64,000 nt of DNA from contig JBEKEC010000012.1 of the NCBI GenBank assembly GCA_050014015.1, positions 1 through 64,000 on the forward strand, in the 5' to 3' direction. Made by a program: the position numbers and the translations under genes. Shown here piece by piece: positions 42,443 to 52,239 of this stretch. The notes beneath the pieces were generated by a model that saw only the letters and a list, made by a program, of their open reading frames with translations, did no database searches and was not told where the DNA came from. Position 1 is the stretch's first letter; every line of letters starts with the position of its first letter. Source of the stretch: PALSA-1353 sp050014015. Lineage in GTDB: Bacteria > Planctomycetota > Phycisphaerae > Tepidisphaerales > Tepidisphaeraceae.

Positions 42443-43831
42443 ATGCATGACGCCCTTTGCTCGATATTGCGCGATCTGACCGGTGAAGTCGCGCCCTTCC
42501 CAAAGAACCTCGATACCAGGACAAATGGGCTGCTTAGAGGTTCAGGTCTCGGGTACAGCCAGTTCAACGAACTCCTCCTTCTGCTTGGGTACGACCGCGT
42601 TACGCGAAGTTTTTTTCAATTCCTCCTTGACGGAGGTACGGAGTACAGGAGCGGAGCGGCCTTTAAATCTTTGAAAAGTGTCCGGACCGGCGTTGATCGT
42701 TTCCGAGAGCTAGCCATTCTCAACTTCGGCAATGTCAAGTTCGGATTCAAATACCTTTCAGATCCGACGAGGGATCTTACCGATGAACTCGCCCGGGCTG
42801 GTCCTATTGAACCAGCTGACTTTAGTAAGCGACATCAGCCTCTGCTCCCGGTTGATCCGATTCCGGGAGACAAGACTTACTTTCTTGGCTACCTGATCAA
42901 ACGACAACTCGACGAGCGCCTGCTGCAGAACCCAAATGACAGCGCCATCAAGCAGCAGCTTCAAGAACGCCGGAGAATTGTTGAAAAGGGCAAGCGGAAT
43001 CAGGGGGCCTACTTGGCTTCAGACCACATGGATGTCTATGTGGCCACATCCATGCGGGAAAGCCACGAATACCAGATGGTTAATCAAGTCGTCGACGAGA
43101 TATTCAACCATCCCAAACTCAAGAAACTGAATCTGCGATGGTTTGACCCGACCCAAGCATTTTGTGAAGAGCGCATAGATAAAGGATTGGTGGAAGGCTT
43201 GATGCTCAAACGGGCGGCGTGCACTTTGTATCTTGCGCAGGAGAGCGACACCCTTGGCAAGGACTCAGAATTGGCGAGTACCCTTGCACAAGGCAAGCCG
43301 GTAATCGCGTACATCCCTTCGGTAACCCCAAAGGAGCAGGACAAATATGTCAACGACTTGTTGAAAATGGTTGCTCGTGGATCACCGAATACAGACGAAA
43401 AATCTCTGGTCCTGCAACAGCTTCGAGTCTTCCAGCCCGATGCCGCGTGGAAGGATAAGCAAGTTATCGGCTGGGTGGTAAACCGTGCGAAAATGAATTT
43501 GGCTGATGCGAAACGAAGGCTTGGTGACTGCATCGGGAACCACTACGACAGTCGCGCAAAAACATTGAAGGAATCCCATCCGCTCGGCATTCAAATACAC
43601 CTTCAGACTGGCGTCGCCAATGGCGTTCTGGTGGCCCGAACGACATCGCAGTGCGCGAATCTTATTCTTCGAATCCTGACCAGGACCCTGAAATTCAGAA
43701 TCTGCGAGGAGATTATCGACGAAAACCGATATTTGCTTTTGCGAGAGCAGTCCACGGATTCGGTGTTCCGCGTTGTGACAGGAGACCGTTTTCTAACCAA
43801 TGCCTTCTGGAACTTCTACACCGCCAAGTAA
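42443..43831 (+). CDS. Protein with a nucleoside-deoxyribosyltransferase/TIR-like domain
   Basis: A 462-aa protein of unrecognised family. The N-terminal 190 residues are mainly helical (RGSGLGYSQFNELLLLLGYD and so on). Residues 196-292 form a Rossmann-like unit: HMDVYVATSMRES, LRWFDPTQAF and then GKDSELASTLAQGKPVIAY. The last segment has the spacing of the nucleophile loop of nucleoside 2-deoxyribosyltransferases, making Glu276 the candidate nucleophile. A C-terminal domain of 165 residues follows. Start 42443 is chosen for GGAGG four bases upstream; the longer frame to 42155 begins in the repeat. NAD- or nucleotide-cleaving defence effectors have such domains. Function here is inference. 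Confidence 0.7.
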   Translation: MHDALCSILRDLTGEVAPFPKNLDTRTNGLLRGSGLGYSQFNELLLLLGYDRVTRSFFQFLLDGGTEYRSGAAFKSLKSVRTGVDRFRELAILNFGNVKFGFKYLSDPTRDLTDELARAGPIEPADFSKRHQPLLPVDPIPGDKTYFLGYLIKRQLDERLLQNPNDSAIKQQLQERRRIVEKGKRNQGAYLASDHMDVYVATSMRESHEYQMVNQVVDEIFNHPKLKKLNLRWFDPTQAFCEERIDKGLVEGLMLKRAACTLYLAQESDTLGKDSELASTLAQGKPVIAYIPSVTPKEQDKYVNDLLKMVARGSPNTDEKSLVLQQLRVFQPDAAWKDKQVIGWVVNRAKMNLADAKRRLGDCIGNHYDSRAKTLKESHPLGIQIHLQTGVANGVLVARTTSQCANLILRILTRTLKFRICEEIIDENRYLLLREQSTDSVFRVVTGDRFLTNAFWNFYTAK

Positions 43832-43904
43832 GTCGCGACACAATTCGGTCGCCGAATTCGACCAATACGGTTACAGTGGTCTCGTCGTTCGATAAGAGCA
43901 TGCA

Positions 43905-44010
43905 AATGCCCCAAGGAAGCGAGACAAACGAACGCCTTGCAATCGCCAATGAGTTAGTTATCATGATAACCAATGGCCCAAGGAAGCACGACAAACGAAC
44001 GCCCAAGTCC
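43905..44010. repeat. Pair of direct repeats around a 14-bp palindrome
   Basis: CCCAAGGAAGC followed by a near-identical CGACAAACGAACGCC occurs at about 43909-43936 and again at about 43976-44003. Between them is the perfect palindrome GTTATCATGATAAC (43957-43970). The layout looks like an operator, recombination or resolution site within the repeat-bounded segment. Confidence 0.5.
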
Positions 44011-44280
44011 TTATCTCCCAAAATCGTTGCCAGCGTCTATGCGGCCTGTGCCACCCTCCTCCCTCGCTAGCCGTGGCGCTGCCGGCCCGTATAGCTTGAG
44101 CGCAATTTCGCCTACTACCCTGCCTCGGCCTCAAAAGGCGTCAAAGTCAAAGTCTTAACTCCTTGAGCAATCGGATCACAGCTGCAGTGCATATCAGAAT
44201 TGCAGCTTTTGTTGGCGACCGCTAAGCCTAACGCGCCTGCAGTTTCAATCGCAGTCTTGCGACGTTTTTTTATTCCGATT

Positions 44281-45588
44281 TCACGGCCGTGGGTTCCCGG
44301 GCGTCGGCCGCATTCGCGACACCTGTTCACGGCCCAGGTCCACTTTGCTGATGTCGGGACGAAAAAACAGGGCGATCGTCCAATCGGCGACGATGCGAAT
44401 CCGCTGCGGCCAGCGCGGCATCACCGTCAGGTAATAAGTCCGGCGAAGCCACCAGGCGAAAAAGCCGCGAATGCGCAGGCCGAAGAGCGTGCCCAGTCCC
44501 TTGTAATGGCCGAGGGCGGCCATCAGGCCGAGCATCTTGAATTCAAATGGAGCCGGGGATTTGCCGTCGAGGACGGCGTGGAGATTGTCGGCCAGGGTCC
44601 TGGCTTGGCGCATGGCGAATTGGGCGAGCTTGGGATAGGGATTGCCGTGGGGATCGGGGATGGAGGCGCAGTCGCCGATGGCCCAGATTTCCGGGCGATC
44701 TTTGCAGCGCATGGTGCTCTCGACGATGAGATGGCCGTGACGATCCTTGGGCAGGGGCAACTCGGCCACGACCGGGGCGGGGAGAATGCCGGCGGAAAGG
44801 ACGATGGTTTCAGCCTCGATCACCTGGTCCTTGAGATGCACTCGGCCGCGTTCGATGGATTGGACAGGGGTATCGGTCAGAATTTGCACGCCCGATCGGC
44901 GGAGGAGAATTCTGACGGCGTAATCGGCCAGGGATGGCGGGACTTCGGGCATGATGCGCTGGCCGGCCTGGATCAGGAATAGCCGCATCTCATCGCGGCG
45001 GACTCGGGGGTAGTAGCGGACGATCTCATCCATGAAGGCCGTAAGCTCGCCGAAAACCTCCGAGCCGACGAATCCACCGCCGATGACAGCCATCGTGAGC
45101 AGTCTCCGGCGAACGGCGGGATCGGTCTCGACATCCGCGCGCTCCAGGCATTCGATGAGATGATTTCGCAGGACGATGACATCGGCCAACGTTTTGAACG
45201 GCAGCGCCAGGTCCGAGCCAGGGATTTGCCGGGTGTTGGTGATGGCGCCCATCGCCAGAACGAGCTGATCGTAGGGGACCTGATGTGCCGCGCCTTCCTC
45301 GCCCCAGGCGGCAAAGACGATGCGCCCGTCCAAGTCAATTCGCTGGACAATCCCCTCGATGAAACGGGTCCGGCGCAGGAACGCGCGAATGGAAACGGAG
45401 CAATGGCGGAGTTCCAGGGTCCCCGAGCAGGCCTCGAACATCAGCGGAGTCATCAGAAGAAAATTGTCCCGGCTGATGAGGGTGATCTGAACGTCGGATC
45501 GCTTCTTGCAGAGACGTTCCAGCCGGCGCGCAGCCAGAACGCCCGCGAAGCCGCCGCCGAGGATGACAATGCGCGTGGGATCGGCCAT
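44281..45588 (-). CDS. ndh: Type II NADH:quinone oxidoreductase
   Basis: Single-subunit, non-pumping NADH dehydrogenase on the inner membrane. A 435-aa FAD protein with GGGFAG at 11-16, the second nucleotide site (MAVIGGGFVGSEV), WAIGDCA near the FAD end and a C-terminal amphipathic/membrane-binding region with GHYKGLGTLFG and WWLRRTYYL. Full length. The last codons overlap one copy of the 33-bp repeat. It works beside the nuo genes at 54-61 kb as an alternative entry point for electrons. Confidence 0.92.
   Translation of the reverse strand: MADPTRIVILGGGFAGVLAARRLERLCKKRSDVQITLISRDNFLLMTPLMFEACSGTLELRHCSVSIRAFLRRTRFIEGIVQRIDLDGRIVFAAWGEEGAAHQVPYDQLVLAMGAITNTRQIPGSDLALPFKTLADVIVLRNHLIECLERADVETDPAVRRRLLTMAVIGGGFVGSEVFGELTAFMDEIVRYYPRVRRDEMRLFLIQAGQRIMPEVPPSLADYAVRILLRRSGVQILTDTPVQSIERGRVHLKDQVIEAETIVLSAGILPAPVVAELPLPKDRHGHLIVESTMRCKDRPEIWAIGDCASIPDPHGNPYPKLAQFAMRQARTLADNLHAVLDGKSPAPFEFKMLGLMAALGHYKGLGTLFGLRIRGFFAWWLRRTYYLTVMPRWPQRIRIVADWTIALFFRPDISKVDLGREQVSRMRPTPGNPRP
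44299..44331. repeat. 33-bp direct repeat, right copy (inside the ndh 3' end)
   Basis: Same sequence as 42157-42189. Here it encodes the residues around REQVSRMRPT of Ndh, so this is probably the original copy. Confidence 0.85.
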
Positions 45589-45738
45589 GGTCGATGCCTG
45601 ATGCGGCGATTGTAGCCACGGCGTTTTGGGGGGTAAGCGGGTAATCTGGTTTTGTATTTCAAAGGAGATGCACGCCTCCGATGCGGTCGGGGCGGAGGTG
45701 TGAAGATTCGATGTTGGCCATGGCGGTTTGGTGCCCTT

Positions 45739-46773
45739 TCATTCTATAAGTGCCAACAAATCCTTGTGGATGGACTGCCAAGGCTGACTCAAATTAATCA
45801 TGCGGACGCTGATCTTGTGGCCACCGTCGCGGTAGCTCGCGGACACGGCCTTTTCGATGCCCATGGATGGGTACAGCAAGATCATCTCGCACGTGTCAGC
45901 GAACTTCTCACGCAGGTTGTCCATATAGGCGTGAATTTGGAACAAGTGGTACGAACGAAGCTTCTTAGCATCAAAATGATGCTGCGTGGCGTTAGGCGTG
46001 AATTTGCATTCAATGATGATTTTCCGGGCATGGGAAGTCAGGCTCACATCGGTCTGCATTTTGGGCAGCAACTCGCGCGACGCCAAATCTGCAGGCACCC
46101 AATTCCAACGAATGTCCTCGCGTTTGACAGTGAACTTTGAGTGAAGACGATAGAAATTGCGAACAAATGCTTCGAAAAGGCTCTCCATCTGCCGGCGGTC
46201 TCGAACGAAGTCCCTGAATTTGGTCTTTCCGGATTTTTCAGATACCAAAAGATTACGATAGATCAGTTCACAAACCTTTAGCAGGAAGTCGTAAAACTGA
46301 TTGTTACGGTGGAGCTGAACGCGGCCGAACACCCGGCTGCTCAGTTCGACATCGCGCAAATCTGAAAGCATTCGGCAGATCTTTGACAACCCCTCCGCGC
46401 ACTCACTATCCAATCCATCAACGTGCATCAGTCGAAATATTGTGGACTTGAGAATCCGATTCGGTAGCACGTCATGGCTCAACTCATCAAAGTCGCACGG
46501 TAGACTTGCTGCCCGCATTCCGCTCTTCCGGAGGGCCTCTTGGAAACAAATACGCCCGCGCAACCGGCTCCCCCACTCGTGCTGGGGGACATAGCCGCGA
46601 TCAATTCCCCGTTTTAATAGGTGATTCGCGCCGCTTATTAGCACTCGCGCGAAAAGATCCACCAAACTAGTCGATTCGATAGCGTCAACATCGACGATTT
46701 TGCTTTCTTCCAACTTGTCCCATGCGTAACAAAGCAGGAAGTAAATGTTCTGGATTGGAATTTTCACAGTCAA
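45739..46773 (-). CDS. mcrC: McrC-like nuclease subunit
   Basis: Endonuclease partner of an McrBC-type modification-dependent restriction system. A 344-aa protein with an N-terminal domain starting IPIQNIYFLLCYAW and a C-terminal PD-(D/E)XK core: QTDVSLTSHARKIIIECKF, giving Asp242, Glu255 and Lys257. The start codon appears to be TTG at 46773, one base after the McrB stop; a GTG lies six bases further in. Downstream gene of a two-gene operon. Confidence 0.9.
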   Translation of the reverse strand: MTVKIPIQNIYFLLCYAWDKLEESKIVDVDAIESTSLVDLFARVLISGANHLLKRGIDRGYVPQHEWGSRLRGRICFQEALRKSGMRAASLPCDFDELSHDVLPNRILKSTIFRLMHVDGLDSECAEGLSKICRMLSDLRDVELSSRVFGRVQLHRNNQFYDFLLKVCELIYRNLLVSEKSGKTKFRDFVRDRRQMESLFEAFVRNFYRLHSKFTVKREDIRWNWVPADLASRELLPKMQTDVSLTSHARKIIIECKFTPNATQHHFDAKKLRSYHLFQIHAYMDNLREKFADTCEMILLYPSMGIEKAVSASYRDGGHKISVRMINLSQPWQSIHKDLLALIE

Positions 46774-46774
46774 T

Positions 46775-48826
46775 TCAACCCAATAATGCTTCGCTCTGGC
46801 TATTCACCTTGTCCTCGTTGTCGAACCAGTATTCCCGGATCAGCGGGATAATTTCAAACTTAATCACGCTCCGATACCAACTCTCGTCCAGATTTACGCC
46901 GTCACGAGGACAAAAAAAGCTGTGCCCGATCGCGTAATTTGGGCCAAGGTCCTTGAGGTCTTCCTCGATGGTCCGATTTAAGGACTCCATTGAGTTCACA
47001 ATCTTTGTGACTAATTCCGGCTTCGCTCCCTTGCTCTCAAGAATTTTTCTAAACACGCTGCTACCAAACGCCGGTCGCAACGTGATAAAGCGAAACCGTC
47101 GCCGAAGCGCGTAATCTACCATGGCCAGCGAACGGTCGGCCGTGTTCATCGTGCCGATCAAAAACACGTTTTGTGGAACGTAAAACTGCTCATCCATTTC
47201 TTCCGAATAGGTGAGCGGAATGGCGTACTCTTTACCCCGCTTGTCTGGTTCGATCAGCATCATCAACTCACCAAAGATTTTGCTCAGGTTGCCGCGGTTG
47301 ATCTCATCGATGATGAAGACATAGGGCTTATCATGAGCTTCATCGCGCCGGGCTCGCCGGCAGAACTGGTAAAAAATCCCCGACTTCAATTCAAACTCGC
47401 CCTTCGAGGTTGGACGAAATCCTTGAATGAAATCCTCATAGGAATACGACTGGTGGAACTGAATCATCTGCACACGCTGCGGGTCGTTTGAACCTATCAA
47501 TGCGTAGGCAAGTCGCTTCGCCACGAATGTCTTGCCGACACCGGGAGCGCCTTGGAGAATTACATTCTTCCTTTCCCTCAACGAAGCGAGTGACGTTTCA
47601 AACTGTGTTTCAGGGAGGAACAGCCCCTCCATCGCCTTTTGTTTGTCGTAAGATTCGATCGCTATCTTTGGCGCAATGTTTGCCTCGTCAATGATGCTGC
47701 GGATGATCTCATATTCCGATTCCTCGAGCTTGAAGAGGCTGCCTTGGTTGTTGATGAGAGGCTCACAGTGCGCGAGCTCGGGATTGGCCAGCAATGATTT
47801 GTACGGAATTGGACTTGCCAGGTCTTCAGTCTTCTCGATTTCAACTTTTTCCCCGTCAGCGGTTTGATGCAAGCCCCTAGTAATTCTACAAATGGCGGCC
47901 ACTTCCTTGTTAGGGCTGGTCAGATATCCCACGACAATGTCACCCGGCTTCACCTCTTGAAAATATCTGTATTTCTGACGCTTATTTCCCTTGTCGTTGT
48001 GGGATGTGTAAGTTTGCCGCCCGCCCACTTGCAAGGCGGCAAAATCCCAGATCTTCGGGTTTGCGTTGAGCCACCAATAGCCGATGGTTGGTGATGTTGC
48101 GATCACCTTGCCTTCAGAGGATTCGCTGCTGGTCTCCGCTTCCCCGGTTGCGTCAGCCTTGCTAGTAAAAATATAAGCGTCGTGCGAGATTTGGGGGCAG
48201 CCTCGGCGGAACTTATCTGTCATGGCGCGCATCCAGGCGCGGTAGGTCTTGAAGTCTTCGGGCTTAATCTCGATGCCGTTGGCCGTGCCGTAATACCTGG
48301 TGTTGCTGTCGGCAGGCAGAAACTTTTCTGGGTTAATCCAATACAAACCGATGGTCAGACGAGTGAGCTTTATTGTGGGAAAATTCTGGCACCGATCGAA
48401 CAGTTCTCCGTCCAGAAGTTCCGGGCCGCCTTTCGCAGCCTGCGCCGCCAGTGACCACAAATTGGGGACTTGATTCTTGGAACGCCTGGTCGCGTACGGA
48501 ATAAACCACGAATTCATATTGGGCACGACTGGTATGCCTGCAAAGTCTAGTGGCACTTCGGCGTCTAACGACCACTGGCGTTTGAGGAACCTCCAGTTTT
48601 CTTGGCGGTTGTCTTGGCTGATACCCCGATTGAAGGAGGCGAAAAACGTGAAGGGGTCGATTTCGGACAATGGAACGTTGCCACTGGCATCCCTGTCTTC
48701 AAGGTTTATCACCTTCAGACCTGCGCGCGCCATTTCTTGCAACACTTTGAGCAATTCGGCCTGAGGTATTTGCTGTTCAACTATCCTCTGAATTGCTTGC
48801 CGATGTATCGGTATCCAAGAGAACAT
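46775..48826 (-). CDS. mcrB: McrB-like AAA+ GTPase with EVE domain
   Basis: Motor and recognition subunit of a modification-dependent restriction system. A 683-aa protein: an N-terminal domain (1-220), an EVE/PUA-like reader domain (about 249-378, GYWWLNANPKIWDF to GSLFKL), then the AAA+ module with Walker A GAPGVGKT (426-433), Walker B VFIIDEIN (503-510) and the McrB signature MNTADRS (560-566). EVE domains bind modified cytosines, so the target is probably DNA with a modified cytosine. Intact. The mcrC start follows by 1 bp. Confidence 0.92.
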   Translation of the reverse strand: MFSWIPIHRQAIQRIVEQQIPQAELLKVLQEMARAGLKVINLEDRDASGNVPLSEIDPFTFFASFNRGISQDNRQENWRFLKRQWSLDAEVPLDFAGIPVVPNMNSWFIPYATRRSKNQVPNLWSLAAQAAKGGPELLDGELFDRCQNFPTIKLTRLTIGLYWINPEKFLPADSNTRYYGTANGIEIKPEDFKTYRAWMRAMTDKFRRGCPQISHDAYIFTSKADATGEAETSSESSEGKVIATSPTIGYWWLNANPKIWDFAALQVGGRQTYTSHNDKGNKRQKYRYFQEVKPGDIVVGYLTSPNKEVAAICRITRGLHQTADGEKVEIEKTEDLASPIPYKSLLANPELAHCEPLINNQGSLFKLEESEYEIIRSIIDEANIAPKIAIESYDKQKAMEGLFLPETQFETSLASLRERKNVILQGAPGVGKTFVAKRLAYALIGSNDPQRVQMIQFHQSYSYEDFIQGFRPTSKGEFELKSGIFYQFCRRARRDEAHDKPYVFIIDEINRGNLSKIFGELMMLIEPDKRGKEYAIPLTYSEEMDEQFYVPQNVFLIGTMNTADRSLAMVDYALRRRFRFITLRPAFGSSVFRKILESKGAKPELVTKIVNSMESLNRTIEEDLKDLGPNYAIGHSFFCPRDGVNLDESWYRSVIKFEIIPLIREYWFDNEDKVNSQSEALLG

Positions 48827-49109
48827 AAGCTTGCCCCAATTATTCAGGTGCCAACCATCTGCGACTTTCGGTTATGCCTCTCACAAGGTCCGCTCCAGGC
48901 CACTCTTAGGCTCCGCTTCGAAAGCGCGCGGCACCACACGACACGGAAGATTTCACCGCGAAGCTGTTGCGAAGTCGAGAGCCCTGCCTTTCATCCGCGA
49001 TCTTGACGGGAAAGGATGAACGCGCGTCGATCATGAGGGCATCCTATCCTGATTTGGCCGCGTCGTCGCTTGCGGTGGCTTGGCGCATCAGGGCCAATTT
49101 GGCCACAGG
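48827..49109. other. Intergenic region between mcrB and moeA
   Basis: About 280 bp upstream of mcrB and downstream of moeA. No gene or repeat was recognised; it should hold the mcrBC promoter. Confidence 0.45.
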
Positions 49110-50318
49110 TTATATTTCGATGAATTCGATTTCCGCCCTGGCGGGCTGCGGGGGTTGATTTTCCGGGCGGATGAGCAGGGCGTTGGCCTGGCTCAGCGTA
49201 AAAATATCGGCCGAGCCTTTCCATTGCAGGGGCGTCAGCGTGCGGCCGTCGAAAATCGCGGGTTGGTAAAACGTACGCGGGCCGTTCGCTTCGACCGGCT
49301 GCGAGAGCGGAGCAACGCCCACTCTTTCCGCCGCCGGCCCCCCCGCCATCCGCATCAGCAGGCGAGAGACCAAGCAGACCGTGCAGACGAAAGCGCTGAC
49401 CGGGTTTCCCGGCAATCCGAACACGAATTTCCCGCCGGGCATTTGGGCGAAGACGAACGGCTTGCCGGGCTTGATGCGCAGCTTGGTGATCTTCAAATCT
49501 CCGCGCAGGCGGCGAAGAATGCCGGGAACAAAATCCCGCTCGCCCATGCTCATGCCGCCGGTGATCAGCAGAACGTCGTGAGCCTGGCCGGCGATTATTT
49601 TTTCTTCGATCGCCGCCGGGTCGTCGGGCACGAGTCCCAGATCGGTGGTCCGGGAGGGATAGCGGTGCAGAAGCGCCAGCAAGAGGGAATTGTTGCAGGA
49701 GCGGATCTGGGTGGCGGCGGGGGTTTGCTCAGGCGCGACCAATTCGTCGCCAGTTCCCAAAACCGCGACGGAGGGCGCGGCGTGAACGGGGAGATACACC
49801 GCGCCGATGCCGGCGGCCACCGCGACCTGGGCGGGGCCGAGGCGCGTGCCGGATTTCAGGACAACCGAACCGGCGGGTGAATCGCTGCCGCGGGCGGCGA
49901 TGAATCGGCCTGGGGAAACGGTCTGCAAGACGACGATGCGATTGGAGGGGGAAATCGTTTGGGTATGCTCGACCGGGACGACGGCATCGGCGCCTGGGGG
50001 GATGGGAGCGCCGGTCATGATGGCCATGGCCTGCCCCTGCGACAGCGGCGAAGTCGCCGCCCCCCCCGCCACGATGCGATCGACCACGGCAAGCTCGCAG
50101 GGAACGGTTGCGATATCCCGCGCCTTGACGGCATATCCATCCATCAGGCTCTTGTCGAAGGGCGGGGCATCGCGGTCGTTGCGCAGATCCTCGGCCAGAT
50201 AAAGCCCGAGGCTCTGAGCCAGGGGAATCCGCTCGGCGCATCGTGCGACGGCCGCAGCGTCGATGATTGACACGGCTTGCTCGACGCTGATGAGTTTGGA
50301 AACGTCCGGCTCGGTCAT
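49110..50318 (-). CDS. moeA: Molybdopterin molybdenumtransferase
   Basis: Inserts molybdate into adenylated molybdopterin to finish the molybdenum cofactor. A 402-aa protein with SLMDGYAVKARD, IMTGAPIPPGADAVVPVE, VLGTGDELV, ITGGMSMGERDFV and GLPGNPVSAFV in the right order, and the small C-terminal domain IV. Full length. No other cofactor gene is nearby. Divergent from the TPR membrane protein gene, with an inverted repeat between them. Confidence 0.95.
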   Translation of the reverse strand: MTEPDVSKLISVEQAVSIIDAAAVARCAERIPLAQSLGLYLAEDLRNDRDAPPFDKSLMDGYAVKARDIATVPCELAVVDRIVAGGAATSPLSQGQAMAIMTGAPIPPGADAVVPVEHTQTISPSNRIVVLQTVSPGRFIAARGSDSPAGSVVLKSGTRLGPAQVAVAAGIGAVYLPVHAAPSVAVLGTGDELVAPEQTPAATQIRSCNNSLLLALLHRYPSRTTDLGLVPDDPAAIEEKIIAGQAHDVLLITGGMSMGERDFVPGILRRLRGDLKITKLRIKPGKPFVFAQMPGGKFVFGLPGNPVSAFVCTVCLVSRLLMRMAGGPAAERVGVAPLSQPVEANGPRTFYQPAIFDGRTLTPLQWKGSADIFTLSQANALLIRPENQPPQPARAEIEFIEI

Positions 50319-50368
50319 CGAGGTTGATGATCGACCCGGCTTGGGGAATGGTCAATACGTGCGGGAAA

Positions 50369-50487
50369 CTCGAAATCCGAAATTCGAATGACGAATCAAA
50401 TTCGAAACTCGAAATTCGAAACACAGGCCGTTTCATCATTCGAATTTCGAATTTGATTCGTCATTCGAATTTCGAGTTTCGAATTTC
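50369..50487. repeat. AT-rich inverted repeat, copy 2
   Basis: The same family as 12491-12584: left arm from 50369 and right arm 50438-50487 built of TCGAAATTCGAATGACGAATC-like units. It lies between two divergent starts (moeA and the TPR membrane protein) and ends about 15 bp before the latter's ATG. Confidence 0.8.
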
Positions 50488-50502
50488 CATTATAATCTCT
50501 TC

Positions 50503-52239
50503 ATGCCCACCATCCCGCCCCGCCGCTCTCTTTTGCCAATCTTCGTAGCGATGGTCATTGCGGGGATTTACGCGGCGGCATCTTGGCCCAACCAATTCGT
50601 CTATGACGACCATGAAGTGATCGAAAAACAGTTTCCCATTCGGCACCTGAACGATCTGGGCCGAATCTTCAGCGAGCCGCACTATTTGAATTTTCCGTAT
50701 TACCGGCCGCTGACGCGGACGACGTTCGCGCTGCAGAGGAGCGGTTGGGGAAGGAGCCCGTGGGCGTATCATCTGTTCAATGCGATTGTCGCAGGCGGGG
50801 TCATGCTGGCGGCGTATGCGCTTCTTCGCAGGCCCGGATTCCGATTAAACGGATTGGCGGCATTGATCGCGGCGAGTTGGCTGGCGCTTCATCCGGCGAT
50901 TTCGGAATGCGTTTATCCCGCCGCCTCGGGACGCGAAACGCTCTTGCCCGCCCTGTTCATCCTTCTGGCGACGTGGGCCTTTCTGGGACGGGGGATCGGG
51001 TGGTTTTGCCTGGCCATGCTGACGTTCATCGCCGCCCTGCTGTGCAAGGAACAGGCGGCCGTGTTGCCGGGAATATTTCTGCTGGCGGATTTGCTGGGGT
51101 TGTCCGAGCGTCCGCACACTTTGATTGCGTGGATTGGCCGCTATCTGCCGATCGCGGTCATTTTCATTGTCTATTTCTTCGTTCGACATCTCATATTCGG
51201 GCAATCGGCGCTGCATCTGACGATCCTGCAACATCCGCTGGAGCCGCTGAAGTCGCTGCTGTATGGCCTGCAAACGGGCGTGATGCCCTTCATGTCGCTG
51301 CGCTATGAGCCGCCGTTCGAGAGTTGGTTTGATTGGCGATTGAGCGCTGCTTCATGCGCCGTGGCTTTCGCGTTGATTGTGGGGGTTCTATTGAGCGGCA
51401 ATGGCGTGCGGCGGGCGGCGATCTTCTGGATCGGTTGGTTCGTGCTGTTGCAACTGCCTACGGCGCACGTCGTCGAACAAGAAGCGGCGTATTCCGAGCG
51501 CTACGCGGCGCTGGCGATCCTGGCGTTGCCGGCGGTCGCGGCGGCGGTGCTGCTCGACGGGGCGGTTCGGCCGAAACTTCGCCCGGCGATCACGGGATTC
51601 GCCCTGTTCTGGACTGCGGTTCTGGGCTGCGTCAGCTTTCTTCGCGGCGCGTGTTACGTCAACGACGCATCCTTCTGCATCCAGTGGCAAAACACCAGCC
51701 CGAACGCCGCCGGGCCGCACGATGGGTTCGGCAGACTGGCGCAGGAGCGGCGGGAATGGTCCACGGCCATCGGGGAGTATCAAAAGGCCCTTTCCATCCA
51801 GGGCGACGATGCCACGGCGCACAACAACCTGGCGAATCTCCTGGCCGAGACGGGCGATTTCGGCGGGGCATCGCGGGAGTATGAATGGCTGCTGAGCCAC
51901 AACAGCGTGGGCGCCGACCCCGTTGCCACGATGACCAATTACGCGCAGCTCCTCGGCGAGGAAGCGGTGGACCGGCACGATCCGGCGATGCGCGACCGTG
52001 CACACGTATTGCTCGAACAGGCGATCACCATGCGGCCGGATTATGCGCAGGCCCACTATATTCTGGGGATATGGAACGTCGCGTTCGGTTCGCGCCCCGC
52101 CGCCATTCGGCAATTTAAGATCGCGCTGAATCTCCACCCCGATTGGCCCGAGGTCCGGCAGAAATTGGAGCAACTCGAGACCCCAAATTCGGCGCCTTCA
52201 ACACCGATTCCCAAACCGAACAAAACCGAACAAGACTGA
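50503..52239 (+). CDS. TMTC-like polytopic membrane protein with TPR repeats
   Basis: A 578-aa protein. About ten transmembrane helices (10-390) start with FVYDDHEVI (Asp35/Asp36), the acidic loop typical of PMT/TMTC-type glycosyltransferases, followed by FPYYRPLTRTTFAL and ALHPAISECVYPASGRETLL-like loops. The C-terminal 170 residues are TPR units (EYQKALSIQGDDATAHNNLA). Planctomycetes have many such proteins; a role in protein or lipid glycosylation is likely but not shown. Donor and acceptor cannot be read from sequence. Confidence 0.8.
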   Translation: MPTIPPRRSLLPIFVAMVIAGIYAAASWPNQFVYDDHEVIEKQFPIRHLNDLGRIFSEPHYLNFPYYRPLTRTTFALQRSGWGRSPWAYHLFNAIVAGGVMLAAYALLRRPGFRLNGLAALIAASWLALHPAISECVYPAASGRETLLPALFILLATWAFLGRGIGWFCLAMLTFIAALLCKEQAAVLPGIFLLADLLGLSERPHTLIAWIGRYLPIAVIFIVYFFVRHLIFGQSALHLTILQHPLEPLKSLLYGLQTGVMPFMSLRYEPPFESWFDWRLSAASCAVAFALIVGVLLSGNGVRRAAIFWIGWFVLLQLPTAHVVEQEAAYSERYAALAILALPAVAAAVLLDGAVRPKLRPAITGFALFWTAVLGCVSFLRGACYVNDASFCIQWQNTSPNAAGPHDGFGRLAQERREWSTAIGEYQKALSIQGDDATAHNNLANLLAETGDFGGASREYEWLLSHNSVGADPVATMTNYAQLLGEEAVDRHDPAMRDRAHVLLEQAITMRPDYAQAHYILGIWNVAFGSRPAAIRQFKIALNLHPDWPEVRQKLEQLETPNSAPSTPIPKPNKTEQD

